Source: Tricholomella constricta (lineage: Eukaryota; Basidiomycota; Agaricomycetes; Agaricales; Lyophyllaceae). Taken from it: a DNA stretch of 64,000 nucleotides. The notes under the pieces were generated by a model. That model saw nothing but the letters and a program-made list of their open reading frames with translations. It had not been told where the DNA came from and searched no databases. How positions within the stretch are numbered: the stretch's first letter is position 1; every line of letters begins with the position of its first letter. The DNA lies in the NCBI GenBank assembly GCA_013368375.1, contig JAACJP010000043.1, forward strand, positions 329,080-393,079. The letters run 5' to 3'. Shown here in pieces: positions 60,536 through 64,000 of this stretch. A program made the position numbers and the translations under genes.

Positions 60536-62685
60536 CTAATCATCCAAAATGTTGGTCGGAATGTGCGCAAATGAGGCGGCGGTGTATCGTCCGCGGGGTA
60601 CTTGGACTGCAAGCTGCTCATTGAACTCATCGTCTGAAAACTGAAGTAAGCCTTCAAGCATTTCAATTGGCGGTCTGGCATTACGACGAGCCCGCTGGCT
60701 GCGGACAGTGCGTCGTGTAACCCTAAGTTGCCCCTCCTCACCTGAGTCCTCTGACAGTGAAAGGACATCGTCGTCCGGGTCTTGCGCGCCCACCTCCGCG
60801 GGGCTGTCATCATCTGAAAACTCGAGATCAGGGTCATGGTGATTTTCACTTTCCTCAACCCGATGGCTGACTTCGTCGTCAGATGGCACATAATCTGGTG
60901 AGCCTGTGAGCTCAGACCGTAGAAATGATTAAGAATGCAATTTACCGCTCATGTCCGCGGAGTCATCGGAAGGAACAAACTCGGGAGATGGATAACGGGG
61001 TGCTATGGGGGTTCCAAACAGTCAGAAAATATATAGAGACTGTAGAGGATGCAGCTTACTGTTCATCACCGCGGGGTCCGCCGCGGGGTTCGCCTCATCA
61101 TCGGAAGGAACAAACTCGGGGGATGGATAACGGGGTGCTATGTGGGTTCCAAACAGTCAGAAAATATACAGAGACTGTAGAGGATGCAGCTTACCGTTCA
61201 TCTCTGCGGGGTCCGCCTCATCATCAGAAGGAACAAACTCGGGGGATGGATAACGGGTTGCTATGGGGGTTCCAAACAATCAGAAAATATACAGAGACTG
61301 TAGAGGATGCAGCTTACTGTTCATCACCGCGGGGTCCGCCGCGGGGTTCGCCTCATCATCGGAAGGAACAAACTCGGGGGATGGATAACGCGGTGCTATT
61401 TCACAGTCAGGAAATATGAGGAAACATGCAAATCCAGTGCTTACCACCCAACGCAATGATTGCCTCCGGATCAAAAGAGCCATCCGCGGCGGGGCCCGCG
61501 GCGTCCGTGGCTAAAACAATGCTTTGGTAGTAACTTAAATATTCCCCACCATCATCAGCTCGGAGCGGTGGCCTGCAAAAGTGGTCAGGATACTCAGAAG
61601 GCAGGAGTTCCCTGGGCCAGCGGACATCATCTCCGAGTGCATCATACCTGTCTGATGGACTGGGACTTGCGCTGTGTGAGTCGGAGTTGAACCCCTTTGC
61701 CTTCCCTGATGGAAGATCCCCGCCAAAGTCGGTTCCCAGTGGCCCTGCGGTTGCCTCGGGGTCAAAGATGCTGAAGAGCTCCTCAGGAAGCATTTCCCCT
61801 CTCCCTTGCATATCCGCGGGTTTGATTCGATTGTCCGGGGAGATTCCCTCTGCGGCCCCCATTTTTCGAGCCGCGGCCCCCGCCTTTCGAGCCGCGGCCC
61901 CGCCCTTTTGAGCTGCAGCCTCCGCCTTTTGAGCTGCGATCAGCTCCTCTAGAGCCTCGCCCTCCGCCTTTAGAGCTGAAGCCTCAAAGATGGTGTTGAA
62001 GGTTGCGGCACGGCGGGTGCCTGCGAAGGCCTCTGCTTCCAAAATGGATGCAAACCCTTGCACACGTGTCCGGCACTGCTGCAGGGCTTGCGGACTTGCT
62101 TGTGTCCGCGGAACCCGAAGCGGAGGTGCTGCCTTTTGCTGATCACGATGGAGGGCAAGGCATTCCTTCAGGGTGGCATGACTGAGCGGCTCACGGGGCT
62201 TGTTATCTTTATGCTCAAGCCACCAGTCACATGCATATTTTGCGACGGATGCCGCGGGGTGTTCAAGCGGAAGGCCGGCGTCCAGAGCAAGAATGAGGGC
62301 ATCCGAAAGCACCAGTGGGCCGTGAGATGGCTGTCCATAGAAGTGGCAGGCAAGAAGCCGGAGGAGGTTTGGAACCTCACAGGGGGCCATCATGCTGTTT
62401 GCAGCACCTACATGAACCAATGCAAAATCCTGTGCAAAAACAATTGAGCCGACATCCGATACTTATTCGACCGACAGTACTTACAAGCTCCGCGGACAAG
62501 TGTTTCTGCATGGAAGCTCGAATTTTTGGATCCTTCACTGCCGCATATTTGACCAGAGAAACATGCAACCTTGATTCACAGTAAAAGAGGACCTCTTGCA
62601 AATTGATTGCGGCTCTCTCAAACGTCGGGAGGAAGAAACTTTCGGCATCTATGGACAAGAGCGCGGGGGAAGCGGGGGAAGCCAT
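60536..62685 (-). CDS. KDZ-associated protein of unknown function with an amplified exon
   Basis: Seven exons (62485-62685, 61445-62429, 61318-61395, 61195-61260, 61060-61137, 60946-61002, 60536-60903) join in frame to 610 aa. The N-terminus is helical (FFLPTFERAAINLQEVLFYC, LLRLLACHFYGQPSHGPLVL). The middle is Ala/Lys-rich with AARKAGAAARKMGAA. Exons 3-6 each encode a version of RYPSPEFVPSDDE, and exon 7 begins SPDYVPSDDE and is acidic (DLEFSDDD, DDDVLSLSEDSGEEG), ending TAASFAHIPTNILDD. Ser flanked by Asp/Glu gives many possible CK2 sites. No catalytic motif is seen. Lying just downstream of the KDZ transposase on the same strand and sharing its CCGCGG words, it is probably a passenger or helper of that element. 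Confidence 0.7.
60946..61395 (-). repeat. tandem exon-intron array, four units
   Basis: Units spaced 135, 123 and 135 bp (AGGAACAAAC at 60971, 61106, 61229, 61364). Each unit holds one phase-1 mini-exon (57, 78, 66, 78 nt) and one intron of near-identical sequence with conserved GTAAGC or GTAAAT donors and ATAG acceptors. The 12-nt length steps keep the frame. Confidence 0.9.
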
Positions 62686-62948
62686 TGGGTTTGCCTTGGA
62701 GAGTCGATAAGAGATCAAGATCGGATAAGGGGGAGAAAAGAGGAGTTGCCATAGTTACATAATTGACAGTTGCTTTCCCACCATCATGTGATCTGACTGC
62801 ACACGTGCATGCTGCAACATCCGCAGACATCCTTATGCAAAGCACATCATTCAACCGGTCATGTCCGCGGCCTTAGTTGTTGCCACCCCGCGGACACAAT
62901 CATTGATTATTCCAGTCCATTCTGCACGGTATTGATGATCATTCCATT

Positions 62949-64000
62949 CTATGGAAGCAATGCTACATATGATTGATTTACTTTTTTAAATCGTTGCTCT
63001 GCCAACCAAGCAAGTTCCCTCCACATGGCTGTCTTCCGCCGTGCATATGCTGTCGGGCCCAGTTGTCCAGCAGCCGCGGCCTCCGCACCGCGCTCTACCC
63101 AGATCTGGGCCTGACGAAGGAAATATCGGGTGGTCCAGGTCATTTCATATTGAACAAGAGTGAATTCTTCTGTCCATCGATCCTTTTGTGCCCTTGCCCT
63201 CAAGAAATGAATACGTTGGACTATTGATATCATGTCAGTAACAACTCCGCGGAGTTGACACCAAAGGACACATACACTCCAGCAAAGCCTCTGGACTATC
63301 TGTCGCTTGACCAGGTATTTGCCAAATCCAGGAAAGACTGGTACTTCGGATATCAGTTGAGCCCGGAGTGTTGGGATCCAGTATGGCGGTGCTCGATTTC
63401 ACATGCTTCTTGTCAAGAATTTTGTACCGTTCCAGTGTGCCTTCATCCGCACCCAGACAGACGAGCTTTGCTCTGCATTTGTCGTACACCCGACAAAGGG
63501 TGGTGATTGTGTAATTGAGGGTGGTGATGTTACCCCGCGCACGCGTCACCACACCCTTCCGCGGAGCAACTCGGATGACGTGTGAGTACAAAAATGATTT
63601 CTCCGCAATTGCATTTCGGAGGTTCTGCAGATGGCGCTCCGCTTGAACCTTGCGCAATGCAAGCTCGAGTTTAGCCAGATGTGTCTCAGTTTCCCCAGCC
63701 GCGGATGGCAGGCAAATAGGTGTCTGCTCTGGTGGTAGGGGTCCTTCTGTTGCACTGACAGGCGCAGGACGGGAGGGTGTTTGGGCCGGCGCCGCGGCGT
63801 CTCCGGAGGCCAGGTCCGCGGGGTGCTCGTCTAGGTTGTCAAAGGCTTCGACGTTCCCTGGCACATCCTCCGCGGAGGCCGAAGGAATGAAGTTTATGCT
63901 CAGCTGTTTTGATGTGAACACATCAATTTGTGAACGTAGGCTTTGTCTTTCAGTTTCGACGGCCTTGCGGACATCTTCCCGCGGCTCGCGCGCAAGTTGG
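62949..64000 (-). CDS. KDZ-family transposase, C-terminal part
   Basis: KDZ (Kyakuja-Dileera-Zisupton) transposases belong to large DNA transposons common in basidiomycetes. The gene enters from beyond the window end. The readable exons are 63276-64000+ and 62949-63220, joined over a 55-nt intron. Signature stretches are REPREDVRKAVETERQSLRS, KLELALRKVQAERHLQNLRN, LCRVYDKCRAKLVCLGAD, YKILDKKHVKSSTAILDPNT, then, after the intron, IHFLRARAQKDRWTEEFTLV and YEMTWTTRYFLRQAQIW. This tail (RVHWLRA-like, then YEM.WT.RYF and a YA.R...MW helix) is the usual end of KDZ proteins in mushrooms. The catalytic core lies outside the window, so activity cannot be judged. Confidence 0.7.

Larger units (their letters stand above)
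59755..64000 (-). mobile_element. KDZ-type transposon region, 3' part, CCGCGG-rich
   Basis: From about 59755 to the window end the palindrome CCGCGG occurs about 34 times by my count, in repeats, exons and introns alike, against roughly ten in the preceding 59.7 kb. The region holds the 3' end of a KDZ-like transposase gene and a partner gene, both minus. The shared signature suggests one element whose 3' end lies near the satellite arrays. Terminal repeats cannot be judged because the other end is outside. Confidence 0.55.

Overview
The window reads as nuclear DNA of an agaricomycete (mushroom-forming basidiomycete). Its genes are dense and split by many 48-70 nt GT..AG introns. Protein families typical of that class are present: FunK1 kinases, BTB/POZ proteins, an HNH family and a KDZ transposase. 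Its mobile elements are fungal Ty3/gypsy (chromodomain), Ty1/copia and hAT types. I cannot name the species. All calls come from reading translations and splice sites by hand, with no database search. The exon models for the OYE, NAT, FunK1-1, 2OG-dioxygenase, Sld3-like, BTB, RPP1 and KDZ-partner genes each sum to a multiple of three and keep frame at every junction.

Layout. 0-5 kb: decayed aspartic protease (-), decayed coiled-coil gene (+), 14-exon MFS transporter (+) with a frameshift near its end. 5-16 kb: a duplicated unit carrying a FunK1 kinase (5.1-8.9 kb, open; 12.0-15.8 kb, frameshifted), separated by about 3 kb without a recognisable gene. 16-19.2 kb: two intact minus-strand enzymes, an Old Yellow Enzyme and an arylamine N-acetyltransferase. 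19.8-32.4 kb: a tail-to-tail pair, a MULE-like transposase gene (+) and a 907-aa protein with a C-terminal 2-oxoglutarate/Fe(II) dioxygenase domain of TET/JBP-like appearance (-). A young 6.2-kb Ty3/gypsy element sits inside a 48-nt intron of the transposase gene. 32.7-38.7 kb: a pseudogene, an unrecognised multi-exon gene, an inverted pair of SINE-like repeats and a fragment copied from a gene 2.5 kb downstream. 38.8-47.8 kb: an HNH-family gene with an internal stop, an Sld3-like gene, a BTB gene, a decayed TupA-like binding-protein gene and an intact RNase P subunit p30 gene. 48.2-57.2 kb: a Ty1/copia element whose 3' LTR is split by a 4.05-kb hAT transposon with perfect 8-bp target-site duplications and an apparently intact transposase. 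57.2-59.4 kb: a gag-only gypsy remnant. 59.5-64 kb: satellite repeats, then a KDZ-type element running off the window. It contains a partner gene with a tandemly amplified exon, and the CCGCGG palindrome is strongly enriched throughout.

Housekeeping and metabolic genes (RPP1, Sld3-like, OYE, NAT, MFS, BTB) form short islands between mobile-element blocks, and several neighbours carry frameshifts. The most interesting parts are the transposase/2OG-dioxygenase pair with its intronic retrotransposon, and the CCGCGG-rich KDZ region with its exon array.
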